64,000 bases of DNA, taken from Candidatus Kurthia intestinigallinarum (lineage in GTDB: Bacteria; Bacillota; Bacilli; Bacillales_A; Planococcaceae). Positions 24,533-34,548 of the stretch are shown in pieces. The notes under the pieces were generated by a model. That model did not search any database. It was not told the DNA's origin and saw only the letters and a list, made by a program, of their open reading frames with translations. Within the stretch, counting starts at the first letter, position 1. Each line of letters begins with the position of its first letter. Made by a program: the position numbers and the translations under genes. The DNA lies in NCBI RefSeq assembly GCF_003991225.1, contig NZ_JTFC01000008.1:1-64000 (forward strand). Reading direction: 5' to 3'.

Positions 24533-26818
24533 TTAATTCGTTTGTAATGTTTTTTTGCGTAATGCTTTTGCTGCTTCGACCATATGTTTTAGTGAGGCAA
24601 CGGTTTCAGGTTCCTGGCGTGTTTTTAGGCCACAGTCTGGGTTGACCCAGAAATGATTTGCTGGAATGACCGCAAGACTTTCTTCTAAAATCGTTGTCAT
24701 TTCGTCTGCTGATGGGACACGCGGGCTATGGATATCATAAACACCTAAGCCGATACCATACGGATAAGGATTTTCTTTTAGTGAATGAATTAATTCGCCG
24801 TGGCTACGTGATGTTTCAAGTGAAATGACATCGGCATCAAGTGCGGTAATTGGGTCAATAAAGTCATTAAACTCACAATAGCACATATGTGTGTGAATTT
24901 GTGTCGTAGTATTGACGCTTGACGTGGCAAGCTTGAAGGCATCAATAGCCCAGTTTAAGTAAGCTTGCCAGTTGTCTTGACGCAGCGGTAACCCTTCGCG
25001 TAGTGCAGGCTCATCCACTTGGATAATGCGAATGCCCGCTTCCTCTAATGCATGAATTTCTTTTCGAAGTGCTAGGGCAATTTGTGCTGCGACTACATCA
25101 CGTGGAAGATCATTTCGAACGAATGACCAGTTCAAAATCGTGACAGGCCCAGTTAACATACCTTTCATCCATTTATCGGTATGTTGCTGTGCAAAGACGG
25201 TTTCTTTTACAGTCATTGGCGCAAGCCAGTCGACATCACCGTAAATAATTGGCGGTTTAACGCAGCGTGAGCCATACGAGACGACCCATGCAAATTTAGT
25301 GAACGCAAAGCCAGCTAATTTTTCACCAAAGTATTCAACCATGTCCGTACGTTCAAATTCACCATGTACAAGAACATCTAAATCAATTTCTTCTTGTAAG
25401 GCAATCCAGCGCAATGTTTCAGCATCTAGTTTTGCTTCATATGCCGCGTCGTCTAAATCGCCACGTCGCCAAGCAGCACGCCATGAACGGACTTCTTTTG
25501 ATTGTGGGAAGCTGCCAATTGTTGTCGTTGGGAATAATGGTAAATGAAGTGCCTGTTGTTGTAATGCAAGACGTTCTGTAAATGGGACGGTACGCTTGAA
25601 ATCTTTCTCTTCTAACTTAGCAAGTGCTGTAGACACACTTTCATTTTGACGACTTGCATGATTTTTTAATGCTTCAATGCGCTTCATGCTAGCAGATACC
25701 GCCGTTGGTGTTGGCCACTCACTGCTTTCGATATAGCCACTTACTTCGACAAGTTCACCTAATTTTTCATCACTGAATGCGAGTGCATCTTTTAGCGTAT
25801 CGAAGAGCATTGTTTCATTCGCAACGGTCACCGGGCAGTGCTGCAAGCTACAAGAGGGTTGCAGCCAAATAGCTTGTGGCGATACAAGTGTTTGAACAGC
25901 TTGTACATCTTGTGCAACTTCCTGTAAATTACTTGCCCAAATATCACGACCATTAACCACGCCAAGTGCTAATGTTTTTTGTGGTGGGAAGCCATGCTGA
26001 CGAAGCGCAGCTAAATTTTCTTTTTTGCCATGGATTAAATCTAATCCGATACCAGCCACTGGTAAATTCGTGATGCGTTCAAAATCTGTTAACGCTTCGA
26101 AATAGGTTGTCAGCATCACTTTTGCTTGTGGCACAGCCTCGACAAGTTGTGTATAAATAACTTCTGCTAAGCGACAATCTTCCTCTGATAGGGCAGTAGT
26201 CAAAATCGGCTCCTCTAATTGAATCCACTCTGCTCCAACATCTACAAGTTGCTGTAAAACCTGTGCGTAAAGAGGCAGTAGCTCCAATAAATAGTGGGCA
26301 AGTTCTTTATCACGATAGCCTTTCGTTAATTTAGAGAAGGTCATTGGCCCGATTAGTGTTGGTTTCACGTCAATATCAACCGCTTCTTTTGCCTCTAAGA
26401 ACCAATCTACATAATGATTATGATTTAACTTCAGTGTCGCGCCCTCGTATTCGGGAACGATGTAGTGATAATTAGTATTGAACCATTTTGTCATTTCGCA
26501 AGCGACCGTGTCAGTCGTACCACGAGCCATCGCATAATATGTAGTAAGAGAAGGTACATCTTCTAGTGAGCGATAACGAGATGGGATTAAGTTAAAAAGA
26601 AATGCAAGATCGAGCATACGGTCATACATCGTAAAATCACCAGATGTTACTTGCGTTAGGCCGAGTTTTTGTTGTTTTTTTAAATGGGTAATGCGTAATT
26701 TTTTCCACTCTGCTTGTAATGTATCTTCGCTAATCGCTTGTTTCCAAAATTTTTCTACGAGACGTTTCCATTCGCGGTTTTCTCCGATATACGGGTAACC
26801 AATTGTTGTTGTAATCAT
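24533..26818 (-). CDS. metE: Cobalamin-independent methionine synthase
   Basis: 761 residues, the usual MetE length. It transfers the methyl group of 5-methyltetrahydropteroyl-polyglutamate to homocysteine. Two barrels: the N-terminal half, and the catalytic C-terminal half starting at LFPTTTIGSFPQ. The zinc ligands are visible in THMCYCEF (His and Cys) and NPDCGLKTR (Cys), with QVDEPALREG providing substrate contacts. ATG behind AAAGGAGG. Expression is controlled by a cobalamin riboswitch and terminator upstream, which implies that a B12-dependent MetH exists elsewhere in the genome. Confidence 0.96.
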   Translation of the reverse strand: MITTTIGYPYIGENREWKRLVEKFWKQAISEDTLQAEWKKLRITHLKKQQKLGLTQVTSGDFTMYDRMLDLAFLFNLIPSRYRSLEDVPSLTTYYAMARGTTDTVACEMTKWFNTNYHYIVPEYEGATLKLNHNHYVDWFLEAKEAVDIDVKPTLIGPMTFSKLTKGYRDKELAHYLLELLPLYAQVLQQLVDVGAEWIQLEEPILTTALSEEDCRLAEVIYTQLVEAVPQAKVMLTTYFEALTDFERITNLPVAGIGLDLIHGKKENLAALRQHGFPPQKTLALGVVNGRDIWASNLQEVAQDVQAVQTLVSPQAIWLQPSCSLQHCPVTVANETMLFDTLKDALAFSDEKLGELVEVSGYIESSEWPTPTAVSASMKRIEALKNHASRQNESVSTALAKLEEKDFKRTVPFTERLALQQQALHLPLFPTTTIGSFPQSKEVRSWRAAWRRGDLDDAAYEAKLDAETLRWIALQEEIDLDVLVHGEFERTDMVEYFGEKLAGFAFTKFAWVVSYGSRCVKPPIIYGDVDWLAPMTVKETVFAQQHTDKWMKGMLTGPVTILNWSFVRNDLPRDVVAAQIALALRKEIHALEEAGIRIIQVDEPALREGLPLRQDNWQAYLNWAIDAFKLATSSVNTTTQIHTHMCYCEFNDFIDPITALDADVISLETSRSHGELIHSLKENPYPYGIGLGVYDIHSPRVPSADEMTTILEESLAVIPANHFWVNPDCGLKTRQEPETVASLKHMVEAAKALRKKTLQTN

Positions 26819-26851
26819 GTATATTCCTCCTTTGGTGTATTACATAACTCC

Positions 26852-26884
26852 AAATAAAAAAGCTATTTCAATTAAGAAATAGCG
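26852..26884 (-). terminator. Riboswitch-controlled terminator before metE
   Basis: On the minus strand GCTATTTC pairs with GAAATAGC, followed by a T-rich run. It lies between the B12 aptamer and the metE ribosome site and is the likely switch platform. Confidence 0.8.
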
Positions 26885-26969
26885 GAAGAATCTATGCATT
26901 ATTAAAAAAGTCGAATCCTTTTGACCGACCATCGCACAGAACACCGCCCATCTCCACGTGAGCCTTTGG

Positions 26970-27140
26970 TGTGTACTCAAAACAGGCAGGTCTCCTGACT
27001 TATCATCAACATGCTTAAAGCCTTCCCATTTACACAGTGGCGAATTTTTAAGCACTCCGAATTACAGTTGCGGGACAGCGATGGATTCACACCATACTTC
27101 CCTTTTAAGCATGTTCTCACATGCACCGGTTTGTAACACG
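26970..27140 (-). promoter_or_regulatory. Cobalamin riboswitch aptamer
   Basis: On the minus strand the leader shows, in order, CCGGTGCATGTGAG, a GGGAAG block, TGTGAATCCATCGCTGTCCC with GCAACTG, GCCACTG, TGGGAAGGC and the B12 box AGTCAGGAGACCTGCC (plus-strand positions about 26981-26996). These are the conserved elements of the Rfam cobalamin class in the right order. Adenosyl- or methylcobalamin binding should favour the terminator and shut off metE. Confidence 0.93.
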
Positions 27141-27390
27141 TTATGTAATTGAACAATACTATAGCATATATTTTTCAGAAAATAAAATATATTTTGAAAA
27201 TGAGCAGAATTTTACTTAAAACCATCTAAAACAATACGAGATGAATTATTTGATGTTATACTGTAAGAAAACATCGCTACACTCAATAATTTATACATAA
27301 AACGTAGTGTGCGAAAAACTTAGGTATATAGTATAACGCCAAATAATGGGCTGTTTTTAAATACTTATAGAAGAAATTAGGAGGGATACA

Positions 27391-28527
27391 ATGACGATTC
27401 TACTAGTGGATGACAACAAGGTAAATCTATTTGTCATGGAGAAAATTTTAAAAAGTGCTGGGTACGATAATTGTGTATCTCTGACATCGGCTCAGGCACT
27501 GTATGATTATTTGAAAATTGATGAACTAAAGTATAAGCCAGATTCAGTGGATCTAATTTTACTAGACATTATGATGCCAGAAATTGATGGTATCGAAGCG
27601 TGTCGGACGATTCGTCGTGATGAGCGTTATAAAAATATCCAAATTTTATTTACAACTGCACTTGATGATAAGAAAAAATTATCAGAAGCACTTGGCGCTG
27701 GTGGTAATGATTATATTACAAAACCAATTAACAAAACTGAATTACTAGCGCGCATGGATGTGGCGCTCCGTTTAAAACAAGAGCTGGATTGGCATATGAT
27801 TCATGATGAAAAGATTGAAAATGAATTAAATTTAGCAGCACATGTGCAGCGCAGTTTATTAAGTGAACCTTTTACTGGTGACAAGCTTGCTGTACAAGTG
27901 GCGTATAAACCGTCATTTAATTTAGCTGGGGACATGTATTACTGGGAACAAATAGATGAGGATCGCTATGCCGTAATGTTATTTGACATGATGGGGCATG
28001 GTATTTCGGCTTCCCTCGTTTGTATGTTTATTTCATCTGCGCTGCGTGATAGTGTGAAGAAACGTGTAAAGCCGGCTGAAGTGATGATCGAATTAAATCG
28101 CTATATGTCCTTATTGCATACAGATAAAGAAAAAATTCCATACTACTTTACAGGTGTTTATATGCTAATTAATACGAAGGAAAAAACGATTGAGTATGTC
28201 AATGCAGGGCATCCGCACGGCTATGTGTGGCTGAACGAAGAAGAACTTGTACATTTGAACAACAATTCCTGTGCAATTGGCTTTTTCGATGATATTGATG
28301 TGAAATCACAAACGATTTCATACGAAAGCTCGGCGCAAATTATTCTGTTTACAGATGGTGTGCTAGAGGCGATGCATCCAGATGAATTTGAAGCGGAGCG
28401 ACGTATGGATAAGCTTGCTACACAAACATTATCACTTGATAAACCATTACTTGATTATGTTATTCCGCGTGAACAGCAAGAGAATCAACCAGATGATATG
28501 TGTATGCTTGTGATCCAGGCAAATTAA
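27391..28527 (+). CDS. Response regulator with PP2C (SpoIIE/RsbU-type) phosphatase output
   Basis: 378 residues. N-terminal receiver domain (LLVDDNKVNLF, phosphoacceptor Asp in LILLDIMMPEIDG, Lys in DYITKPI) and a C-terminal PP2C-type phosphatase domain from about 150 (LAAHVQRSLL, NLAGDMYYWEQ, LFDMMGHGISASL, ILFTDGVLEA, DDMCMLV) with the metal-binding Asp residues. Such proteins dephosphorylate anti-anti-sigma factors in partner-switching systems. No anti-sigma or STAS gene is adjacent. The hybrid kinase encoded convergently 1 kb downstream is a likely phosphodonor. Confidence 0.9.
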   Translation: MTILLVDDNKVNLFVMEKILKSAGYDNCVSLTSAQALYDYLKIDELKYKPDSVDLILLDIMMPEIDGIEACRTIRRDERYKNIQILFTTALDDKKKLSEALGAGGNDYITKPINKTELLARMDVALRLKQELDWHMIHDEKIENELNLAAHVQRSLLSEPFTGDKLAVQVAYKPSFNLAGDMYYWEQIDEDRYAVMLFDMMGHGISASLVCMFISSALRDSVKKRVKPAEVMIELNRYMSLLHTDKEKIPYYFTGVYMLINTKEKTIEYVNAGHPHGYVWLNEEELVHLNNNSCAIGFFDDIDVKSQTISYESSAQIILFTDGVLEAMHPDEFEAERRMDKLATQTLSLDKPLLDYVIPREQQENQPDDMCMLVIQAN

Positions 28528-28667
28528 AAAGAGGCTTTGACATATGTGTCAGAAAAGCCGCTCCTATGAGCATAAGAAAAACCGGAATCGCGCTGTGGCG
28601 CGGTTCCGGTTTTTCGTTGTGAACGCTAAAAAAGGAACATGACATGTTTTGTCCCAGCCTCTTTTTT
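28526..28667. repeat. Dispersed ~140-bp intergenic element, copy 2
   Basis: Best preserved copy. Ends AAAAAGAGGCTTTGACAT and, inverted, AAAAAGAGGCTGGGACAA form a long imperfect inverted repeat. Inside is a second stem, CCGGAATCGCG with CGCGGTTCCGG, with A- and T-runs. It fills the whole gap between the phosphatase and cheR-like genes, and its right end supplies the cheR-like stop codon. It works as a terminator in both directions. Confidence 0.88.
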
Positions 28668-29493
28668 AGTCATAGATTTTTTGATAAATTTTTTCATTCG
28701 TAATCGTTTCTTCAAATTTAGGCATAATATCTGAGAAGCGGAGCGATTCTTTTGCACCGAGGCAAAGGAAGCCACCACGTGATAGACTATCGTGGAAAAG
28801 CTTATATACTTTATTTTGAAGTGGTGGTGAAAAATAAATCAATACGTTACGACAAATAATTAAGTGAAATTCATTAAATGATTGATCTGTCACTAAGTTA
28901 TGCTGTGCAAAACTAATTGATTCAAGAAGCTCCGGTTTTATATACGCAAAATGACTGTCCGTATAATAATATTCAGAGAAAGCTTGGCTACCACCCGCAA
29001 GCATATAATTTTTCGTATAGTTTTGCATTTTTTGAATGGGGAACCGGGCAGCCTGCGCACGCTCAAGTACGTCCTCATTCATGTCGGTTGCGTAGAGAGT
29101 AGCTTTATCAATCAACCCAAGCTCTGTAAGTAAAATGGCGACGGAAAAAACTTCTTCTCCCGTAGCGCAGCCGGCATGCCAAATACGAATGTCATCTAAT
29201 TTTTTAAAACGCGGTAAAATGTCTTCGCGTAATGCTCTGAAAAAGCTAGGGTCACGAAACATTTCCGTGACATTAATCGAGAAGTCATTTAATAATTCTT
29301 TGCGTATTTTCTCATCATAGATTACTTTTTCCGTTAAACGAGAGATGTTTGGTAAATGCTCGAGTGCTAGACGATTATGCACTCGACGTGTAATAGAGGG
29401 GCGATTGTACTCTCTAAAATCATAAGAGGTTAATTGATAAATCGCTTCTAATAAAAGTGCTACCTCTAATTCTTCTGTTGCCGTTGTTTCCAT
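28666..29493 (-). CDS. CheR-type protein-glutamate methyltransferase
   Basis: 275 residues. All-helical N-terminal CheR domain (YDFREYNRPSITRRVHNRL) and a SAM-dependent methyltransferase domain: HAGCATGEEVFS for SAM binding, ATDMNEDVLERA, and LIICRNVLIYF. CheR methylates glutamates on chemoreceptor signalling domains, but no chemoreceptor is here. The gene overlaps the hybrid kinase stop codon (TAATG), so the two are co-translated. The kinase or another coiled-coil protein may be the methylation target; this is inference. Confidence 0.9.
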   Translation of the reverse strand: METTATEELEVALLLEAIYQLTSYDFREYNRPSITRRVHNRLALEHLPNISRLTEKVIYDEKIRKELLNDFSINVTEMFRDPSFFRALREDILPRFKKLDDIRIWHAGCATGEEVFSVAILLTELGLIDKATLYATDMNEDVLERAQAARFPIQKMQNYTKNYMLAGGSQAFSEYYYTDSHFAYIKPELLESISFAQHNLVTDQSFNEFHLIICRNVLIYFSPPLQNKVYKLFHDSLSRGGFLCLGAKESLRFSDIMPKFEETITNEKIYQKIYD

Positions 29494-32213
29494 TACATCA
29501 CCTCAGTAGTTAACCAAACACGTAAAACAGAGAAAAGTTGCTCTAAGTTTAGTGGCTTACTAATATAATCGGTTGCACCTGCAGCAATGCATTTCTCGCG
29601 GTCTGATTTCATTGCTTTCGCTGTTAATGCAATAATCGGTAGCTCGATATTCATATCTTCGCGTAAAATTTGCATCGTATCATAACCATCTAGTTCAGGC
29701 ATCATAATGTCCATTAAAATTACATCGACATGACGGTCCTTCTCAATAAAGTTTAAACATTCACGACCATTGCGTACACTATCTACAATCATGCCATGTT
29801 GTTGTAATGTTTTTTCGAGTGCAAAAATATTGCGTTCATCGTCATCAACAATCAACACGCGCTTGTTTTTAAAGAAATTCTCTTCTACAATAGCTGGCAT
29901 GTCAGTTTGAGTCGCATCAGGTGTTTCTTCTACTGATGGTACTTCAAAGATTGATTCTGCTGGCATCTCGACATTATTCGGTAAGCCCGTTTGTAAGCTA
30001 GGAATATAAAGTGTAAATGTACTACCCTCACCCTCCGTACTATCGAGTGTAATAGTACCACCAAGTAGTTGCGCAAATTCTTTACAAATGGATAGACCAA
30101 GACCTGTACCACCATATTTACGAACAGTTGCTCCGTCTGCTTGTTGGAAAGATTCAAATATAAGCTCATGTTTTTCTTTTGGAATACCGATACCTGTATC
30201 TGTGACAGAAATAGCTAACCACTGTTCAGAAATTCTTTGCTGTTCCTTCGTAAGTGAAGGATTGTAGAGATGGACATTCACAGAGCCATGTTCTGTAAAT
30301 TTAAAGGCATTTGATAATAAGTTTTTCAAAATTTGCTGGAAGCGTTTATGGTCTGTATGAATAACATCTGCGACATCATCCTCTTTTACAACGTTAAAGA
30401 CAACATCTTTGTCGTTACTAAAATGTGTAAAGGATTGTTTTAAATAAAGCGGCAATTCATTGATATTGACTTCTTCATAAATCATTTCTAATTTACCAGC
30501 CTCAATTTTTGATAAATCTAAAATATCATTAATTAAGTTTAAGAGATCTTTACCAGAAGAATTAATCACACGTGCAAATTCTTCATCTTCTTCTTGATTT
30601 TCCGCTTTTGCATTCTCTGCTAGCATTTCAGATAAAATTAAAATACTGTTAAGCGGTGTTCGCAGTTCATGTGACATATTCGCAAGGAATTCAGATTTGT
30701 ATTTAGAACTTTGAATAAGCTCTTCGGCATTTCGTTCTAAATCAGATTTTGTAATTTCAAGCTCTGCTGTCTTTTCTTCTGCTTCACGCGTACGTTCTTC
30801 AAGCTGTTCATTAATATTTGTTAATTCTTCGGTCTGTGCTTGTAGTTCCTCTGATTGTGTTTGCAGTTCTTCCGATTGTGTTTGCAATTCTTCAGTCTGT
30901 GCTTGTAGTTCCTCACTCATGGCACGAGATTCATTTAATAATTGAACGACTTCCATACGAGTTAAGACGCTGTTAATCGTTAAACCAAGTGAACTTACGA
31001 CTTCTTTTAGGAAAATACGATCTAACTTCTCAAAGGCATTAACAGTGGCAAGTTCTAAAATTGCAATCGTTTTTTCTTCAAATGTAATAGGAAGAATGAT
31101 TACTTCTTTTGGCGGCATATCACCAAGACTCGTTGAAATCATTTGATAGCCTGTCGTATCCGTTAAGTGAATGACACGACGCTCAAGTGCAGCTTGACCT
31201 GCAAGACCTTCGCCTAAAGCAATGGTTTCACGGCCAATTTTCGTATAAGAATTTGCAAAAGAGGTCTGCTGCTCAAATATTTTTCCTTCTTTATCATTGC
31301 GTACGTAAAGCGAACCATAACTAGCACGCGTAATACGAGCGACTTGCGATAAGAAAATAGAAGTTAATTGTTTGATCGCATCAATGCCTTGGTAATTTTT
31401 CACGACTTGTGTGGCATTGCTTCGCACCCATTCGCGGTTTTCTAAGTCATCTAATAAATCATTCGTAGCAACCGCTAGGTCACGTACCTCATCTTTAGTT
31501 GTAATTGGAATACGTGAAGTAAATGTCCCTTTTTCTTGTGCAATGTGACGAATAGCAGCGGTTGTACCGGTGATTGTATTTGTAATCGATTTAGAAATAA
31601 ATGATGAAAAGAAAATTGCAACGATGGCTGCTATAAATAGGAATAGGCCCAACGTAAAGACAATTTTATTGTTTACGTTATCCAGTTTTTTCGCCTCAGA
31701 TGCTAGGTGAGAAATTTCATCACTACGAATTTTCCCAAGTGTTGCCATGGTTGACTGGATTTCAGAACGCCCTACTTCTTCGCGGTAGAATTTTTTAATA
31801 CCAGCTTCATCATTGTTTCGTTTTAAATTAATAGAAGGCTCACCCGCTGTTTCAATCCAACGTGTGATATGTGTTTTAACAGAGTCTAGAGATTCTTGCT
31901 GGTCTGGGCGTCCCTCCATTAATACATTTAATTCATTCCAATTATCTTCCCAGTTTGCTTTTGCTTCACGATAAGGGTCTAAATAGGAATCCTTACCTGT
32001 CACGATGTAACCACGCTGAGATCGGTTCATATTTAATGTGTGATTTTCTAAAGTGCTAAGAAGCGTTTGTACTTTTGCAGTGTTTGTCATTAATTTATTG
32101 CGCTCTGTTTGTAGTGTACTGACTTGAAAGCCGACTACAATGACGCCAATAATTAAACAAAGAATCAATGCAATATACCCGCTCGTTATTTTAGAACGGA
32201 TTTTAAAATTCAC
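29493..32213 (-). CDS. Hybrid sensor histidine kinase (CHASE3-HAMP-GAF-HisKA-HATPase-receiver)
   Basis: 906 residues from GTG at 32213, which has AAAGG upstream and is followed directly by the first membrane helix; longer frames lack a ribosome site. TM1 about 13-31, an extracellular CHASE3-like domain (about 32-180), TM2 about 184-206, HAMP, GAF (about 285-420), then a coiled coil with four consecutive seven-residue EELQAQT/EELQTQS units, H-box ANMSHELRTPLNS (His515), ATPase domain (NAFKFTE, DTGIGIP, GTGLGLS) and a C-terminal receiver (VLIVDDDERN, Asp in ILMDIMMPELDG). Resembles large stress-sensing kinases that feed general-stress phosphatases. Presumed partner: the receiver-PP2C protein across the repeat. 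Confidence 0.9.
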   Translation of the reverse strand: MNFKIRSKITSGYIALILCLIIGVIVVGFQVSTLQTERNKLMTNTAKVQTLLSTLENHTLNMNRSQRGYIVTGKDSYLDPYREAKANWEDNWNELNVLMEGRPDQQESLDSVKTHITRWIETAGEPSINLKRNNDEAGIKKFYREEVGRSEIQSTMATLGKIRSDEISHLASEAKKLDNVNNKIVFTLGLFLFIAAIVAIFFSSFISKSITNTITGTTAAIRHIAQEKGTFTSRIPITTKDEVRDLAVATNDLLDDLENREWVRSNATQVVKNYQGIDAIKQLTSIFLSQVARITRASYGSLYVRNDKEGKIFEQQTSFANSYTKIGRETIALGEGLAGQAALERRVIHLTDTTGYQMISTSLGDMPPKEVIILPITFEEKTIAILELATVNAFEKLDRIFLKEVVSSLGLTINSVLTRMEVVQLLNESRAMSEELQAQTEELQTQSEELQTQSEELQAQTEELTNINEQLEERTREAEEKTAELEITKSDLERNAEELIQSSKYKSEFLANMSHELRTPLNSILILSEMLAENAKAENQEEDEEFARVINSSGKDLLNLINDILDLSKIEAGKLEMIYEEVNINELPLYLKQSFTHFSNDKDVVFNVVKEDDVADVIHTDHKRFQQILKNLLSNAFKFTEHGSVNVHLYNPSLTKEQQRISEQWLAISVTDTGIGIPKEKHELIFESFQQADGATVRKYGGTGLGLSICKEFAQLLGGTITLDSTEGEGSTFTLYIPSLQTGLPNNVEMPAESIFEVPSVEETPDATQTDMPAIVEENFFKNKRVLIVDDDERNIFALEKTLQQHGMIVDSVRNGRECLNFIEKDRHVDVILMDIMMPELDGYDTMQILREDMNIELPIIALTAKAMKSDREKCIAAGATDYISKPLNLEQLFSVLRVWLTTEVM

Positions 32214-32285
32214 GTTATTTCCAACCTTTCTTTCTAAATTGATAAAATATAGCATTTTAAGTGAATCATAGATGACTAAAAAACG

Positions 32286-32321
32286 CAAGAAAACGTCGCC
32301 CTTTCAATGAAAAAGCGACGT
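32286..32321 (-). terminator. Intrinsic terminator of the lipoprotein gene
   Basis: On the minus strand ACGTCGC pairs with GCGACGT around a loop, followed by TTTTCTTGCGTTTTTT. Separates the lipoprotein gene from the hybrid kinase gene. Confidence 0.75.
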
Positions 32322-32334
32322 GTCCCTCCAGATT

Positions 32335-32676
32335 TTATTTCATTTTTAATTCAGGTTTATTTTTTTCTTTTAGGCCAGTTTGATTCATACCTGTAAGTGT
32401 GTAAGCTTCTTTTACAGTTGCTGTTAATTTACCACGTTTTGTTTGTACGTTAATCCACATAGAGTCAGGGCGTGTATTATTACTCATCGCTTTCTCTTCT
32501 AATTCCTCGATGAGGGCTTTAATTTGTTTTTCATCGTCCATTTTTGTTTCAATTGTATATTGTTGCATGCCGCGCACGACGGTATCTTTTACTACTTCAT
32601 AGTCAGTATCGTTGCCACCACAAGCACTTAATAGTAAAACTGAAGAAAGCGCCATAGCGGATAAAATCTTTTTCAT
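32335..32676 (-). CDS. Small lipoprotein, function unknown
   Basis: 113 residues with a lipoprotein signal peptide, MKKILSAMALSSVLLLSACGG, the lipobox LSAC placing the lipidated Cys at position 19. The mature part is charged (EVVKDTVVRGMQQY, MDDEKQIKALIEELEEKA, TKRGKLTATVKEAY). No known domain recognised. ATG behind AAGGAGG; a TATAAT (minus strand, 32706-32711) lies about 30 bp upstream. Single-gene unit. Confidence 0.75.
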   Translation of the reverse strand: MKKILSAMALSSVLLLSACGGNDTDYEVVKDTVVRGMQQYTIETKMDDEKQIKALIEELEEKAMSNNTRPDSMWINVQTKRGKLTATVKEAYTLTGMNQTGLKEKNKPELKMK

Positions 32677-32993
32677 GTGTAAAATCCTCCTTACGAACTT
32701 CTTCTATTATAGCACCTCTACATGACGAAATTGTGACCGATTATGACTATTTGAGGACAATCACCGTTTAATTGTTTACTGAAAGGGAAGGCAATAAGAG
32801 AGGGAGTTTTAGCGTTTTTTTGATACAAGCCATTTAAACAAAATAAAGGTACAGAATCGATTTAATGCTACATAAAACACTTTTTAACCATTTATAAAAT
32901 AATTTTCCAATAGTGAAAAAATTTACTATTACTTTTTTTGATGTTACAGTAAAAAAGTATAGTGAGAAAATTTTAAACGAAAAGGAGAAAAAA
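32677..32993. other. Divergent intergenic region
   Basis: Holds the promoter region of the lipoprotein gene near 32700 and the leader of the BCCT gene. Very AT-rich close to the BCCT start. No ORF or structured RNA recognised. Confidence 0.5.
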
Positions 32994-34502
32994 ATGAAGA
33001 AATTAGGGATTGTTTTCTGGGTATCTGCAGTGGTTGCAATATTTGCAGCAACAGTAGGATTAATTGCACCAGAAATGTTTGAAACAGTTACTGGAAATAT
33101 TCAAAGCTTTTTGACGACGTCATTTGGCTGGTATTATTTATTAACCGTTGCCATTATCGTCGCATTCTGTCTATTTTTAATTTTAAGTCCGGTTGGTGGT
33201 ATTCGCTTAGGAAAGCGTACAGACCGACCAGAATATAGTAATAAATCATGGTTTGCGATGCTATTTAGCGCTGGTATGGGGATTGGTCTTGTATTCTGGG
33301 GTGCCGCAGAGCCATTATCACATTTCGCGATTAGTGCACCATCTGCGGAGGAAGGATCTCAACAAGCACTTAAAGATTCGTTTCGTTATACATTCCTTCA
33401 CTGGGGAATTTCTGCATGGGCAATTTATGGGATTGTAGCCCTTGCCCTTGCTTATTTCCAATTCCGAAAAGGGATGCCGGGCTTACTAAGTTCAACACTT
33501 TATCCATTAATCGGCGAACGTGCTAAAGGATGGATGGGGCATACCGTTGATGTTATTGCCGTATTTGCGACGGTTGTCGGTGTAGCAACAACACTTGGTT
33601 TTGGTGCTCAACAAATTAACGGCGGTCTATCGTATTTAACATCGATTCCAAATAGCTTTACTGTACAATTTATTATCATTATTATCGTAACGGTACTATT
33701 CATGATTTCTGCTTCTACAGGTCTCAACAAAGGGATTCAATTACTGAGTAATGCAAATCTGTATATTGCCTTTGTGCTATTCGTACTCCTGCTTATTTTA
33801 GGGCCAACAGTACAAATTATGAATAACTTTACGAACGGCCTTGGTGGCTATTTACAAAACTTCGTACAAATGAGTCTACGTACCTCTCCAGGTGGAGAAG
33901 GGCGCGACTGGATTAATAGTTGGACCATTTTCTACTGGGCATGGTGGATGTCTTGGTCTCCATTTGTTGGGATTTTCATCGCGCGTATTTCACGTGGACG
34001 TACAATTCGTGAATTTTTAATGGGTGTTATTTTATTACCAACGATTGTTAGTTTATTGTGGTTCGCGGTATTTGGTACATCTGCGATTGATGCATCGAAA
34101 AAAAATCCTGGCATTATTGATTTACCGACGGAGCAAGTGCTCTTTGGAGTCTTCGATCAACTTCCATTCGGTATTATTTTATCAATTATTGCGATTATTT
34201 TAGTAGCGGTATTCTTTGTGACATCTGCCGATTCAGCAACTTTTGTACTTGGTATGCAGACAACAGGTGGCTCGTTAAATCCATCATTTAAAGTGAAATT
34301 AATTTGGGGGATTTTACAAGCGGCCATTGCGACAAGTTTATTATTCTCAGGTGGTTTACAGGCGCTACAAAATGCTGCGATTATTGTTGCCTTCCCATTC
34401 TCGATACTCATGCTCATTATGATTTATTCGCTTTATAAAGCATTAATGCACGAACGACGAGAATTAGGCTTATACATTCGTCCGAAAAAACAACAGAAAT
34501 AA
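32994..34502 (+). CDS. BCCT-family transporter (glycine betaine/choline/carnitine type)
   Basis: 502 residues from ATG at 32994 (AAAGGAG at 32981-32987; the frame upstream to 32913 has no site). Twelve membrane helices expected. Family signatures: [18 protein letters not shown], and the aromatic stretch [23 protein letters not shown], which includes the substrate Trp box. Sodium- or proton-coupled uptake of trimethylammonium compounds; the length fits OpuD of B. subtilis. Likely an osmoprotectant importer; the substrate cannot be fixed from sequence alone. Confidence 0.92.
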   Translation: MKKLGIVFWVSAVVAIFAATVGLIAPEMFETVTGNIQSFLTTSFGWYYLLTVAIIVAFCLFLILSPVGGIRLGKRTDRPEYSNKSWFAMLFSAGMGIGLVFWGAAEPLSHFAISAPSAEEGSQQALKDSFRYTFLHWGISAWAIYGIVALALAYFQFRKGMPGLLSSTLYPLIGERAKGWMGHTVDVIAVFATVVGVATTLGFGAQQINGGLSYLTSIPNSFTVQFIIIIIVTVLFMISASTGLNKGIQLLSNANLYIAFVLFVLLLILGPTVQIMNNFTNGLGGYLQNFVQMSLRTSPGGEGRDWINSWTIFYWAWWMSWSPFVGIFIARISRGRTIREFLMGVILLPTIVSLLWFAVFGTSAIDASKKNPGIIDLPTEQVLFGVFDQLPFGIILSIIAIILVAVFFVTSADSATFVLGMQTTGGSLNPSFKVKLIWGILQAAIATSLLFSGGLQALQNAAIIVAFPFSILMLIMIYSLYKALMHERRELGLYIRPKKQQK

Positions 34503-34504
34503 TG

Positions 34505-34543
34505 AAAAAAGGCAGGAAGCGCATAGGCGTTTCCTGCTTTTTT
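34505..34543 (+). terminator. Intrinsic terminator behind the BCCT gene
   Basis: AAAGGCAGGAAGCGC pairs with GCGTTTCCTGCTTT around a short loop, with T-run on the right and A-run on the left; also usable by the convergent gene. Confidence 0.85.
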
Positions 34544-34548
34544 ATTCG

